NCBI GenBank assembly: GCA_902468695.1
Contig: CABQZS010000102.1
Span: forward strand, 1-6,407
Direction: 5' to 3'
DNA: 6,407 bases
Origin: an uncultured Collinsella sp.
GTDB taxonomy: Bacteria; Actinomycetota; Coriobacteriia; Coriobacteriales; Coriobacteriaceae
This document shows, piece after piece, positions 6,089 to 6,407 of the stretch (its first letter is position 1; each line of letters starts with the position of its first letter). The notes under the pieces are model-generated. The model did not search any database and was not told where the DNA came from. It worked only from the letters and a program-made list of their open reading frames with translations. The position numbers and the translations under genes are program-made.

Positions 6089-6138
6089 CGGCGCCCACGG
6101 ACGACGCGCACTCAGCGCAGTATCGTCCGTGGGTGTCG
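6089..6138 (+). terminator. 16-bp hairpin after the first GtrA-family gene, candidate terminator
   Basis: The core CCCACGGACGA (6094-6104) pairs perfectly with TCGTCCGTGGG (6123-6133). The stem extends outward to 6089 and 6138 with further Watson-Crick pairs and two G-U pairs. The loop region holds a secondary GCGC/GCGC pairing. It begins 21 bases after the stop codon. Only a broken T stretch follows (CTCGTTTACG), so it is a non-canonical terminator candidate. Confidence 0.5.
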
Positions 6139-6150
6139 CTCGTTTACGGG

Positions 6151-6189
6151 CAAATTTTCAACGTTTGCGGATTAGCTCTTGAAAATTTG
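6151..6189. repeat. 11-bp perfect AT-rich inverted repeat upstream of the second GtrA-family gene
   Basis: CAAATTTTCAA (6151-6161) is repeated inverted as TTGAAAATTTG (6179-6189), with a 17-base spacer. The spacer starts CGTTTGCGG, so AACGTTTG spans the inner end of the left arm. That octamer also occurs in the inverted repeat before fbp (3627-3634). The AT-rich arms make a weak RNA hairpin, so a protein-binding operator is as likely as an RNA structure. Confidence 0.6.
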
Positions 6190-6286
6190 GCGAGTTCATA
6201 TAGTTCTTGGCAAAGACCTTACGTTTCCCTTGCAAAAGCTCTAAAGTACCCTTTGCTCGATTCATCAACACATTGGATGTGATTAC

Positions 6287-6407
6287 GTGCGCAAGGCGCT
6301 GGCACAACCTCATACCAAGCAGTTCCTCAAGTTCGCTGTCGTGGGTCTTATCTCCTTTGGCATCGACTGGGGCATGCTCATTGCGCTCGTCGAGCTGTTC
6401 CACCTCG
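6287..6407 (+). CDS. second GtrA-family membrane protein, 3' truncated by the window edge
   Basis: Forty residues are visible, starting MRKALAQPHTKQFLKFAVVG. The segment KFAVVGLISFGIDWGMLIAL (15-34) aligns with KFGVVGVIATVIDFGIMNLL of the preceding GtrA-family protein, so this is the first helix of a paralogue, and the gene continues beyond 6407. The start is GTG at 6287: it is the only ATG, GTG or TTG between the in-frame stop at 6242-6244 and the conserved helix. GGATGTGA, four bases before the GTG, is one mismatch from GGAGGTGA and may be the ribosome binding site. The role is presumably the same class of lipid-linked sugar transport, with unknown substrate. Confidence 0.82.
   Translation, partial: MRKALAQPHTKQFLKFAVVGLISFGIDWGMLIALVELFHL

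Larger units (their letters stand above)
6068..6286. other. intergenic region between the two GtrA-family genes
   Basis: These 219 bases hold no supported gene. The first half carries two inverted repeats (6089-6138 and 6151-6189). The second half is AT-richer and should contain the promoter of the downstream gene. The best -10-like box is TATAGT (6199-6204), but the TTGAAA (6179-6184) before it is only 14 bases away, so no promoter is called. A minus-strand frame across this region is the antisense of the second GtrA-family gene. Confidence 0.6.

Noticed and set aside
6158..6403. Minus-strand 81-codon frame at the right edge
   Set aside because: It is antisense to the second GtrA-family gene, whose first helix clearly matches the preceding paralogue, and it crosses the intergenic inverted repeat.
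1..6407. CRISPR arrays, tRNA or rRNA genes, insertion sequences, phage or defence genes
   Set aside because: No regularly spaced repeats, cloverleaf, rRNA-like sequence or transposase/integrase motif was seen on either strand by eye.

Overview
The window looks like an ordinary chromosomal segment of a high-GC, Gram-positive-type bacterium. The combination of a class III (Firmicutes-type) fructose-1,6-bisphosphatase, a DegV fatty-acid-binding protein, tandem GtrA-family proteins and strongly GC-biased third codon positions suggests a Coriobacteriia gut anaerobe, with Collinsella as the best guess. That assignment is inference from gene content and base composition. No rRNA, tRNA, transposase, integrase, phage gene or CRISPR array was seen.

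Layout, left to right. (1) 3-881 (+): 3' part of an RsmB/NOP-family RNA m5C methyltransferase, cut by the left edge. (2) 906-1076 (-): a 56-codon single-pass membrane protein with an excellent ribosome binding site, converging on gene 1, with a short inverted repeat over the junction. (3) A divergent intergenic region, then 1268-2359 (+): a TIM-barrel protein of unknown reaction with acidic extensions, probably translated from a leaderless or near-leaderless message. (4) A strong hairpin (2364-2408) separating it from the convergent 2466-3356 (-) DegV-family gene. (5) An AT-richer 320-base divergent region (3357-3676) holding the degV promoter, four TTTACC motifs and a 10-bp inverted repeat upstream of (6) fbp, 3677-5593 (+). 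(7) Two adjoining hairpins, then a GtrA-family membrane protein at 5672-6067 (+). (8) A 219-base gap with two more long inverted repeats, then a second GtrA-family gene starting with GTG at 6287 and cut by the right edge.

The genes do not form an obvious pathway. RNA modification, gluconeogenesis (Fbp), fatty acid handling (DegV/FakB-like) and polyprenol-linked sugar transfer (GtrA-like) lie side by side. Only fbp-gtrA1-gtrA2 run consecutively in one direction. I see no convincing new system. The items most worth a second look are the small membrane protein, the leaderless start of the TIM-barrel gene, and the unusually dense inverted repeats between genes, especially around fbp and the gtrA pair.
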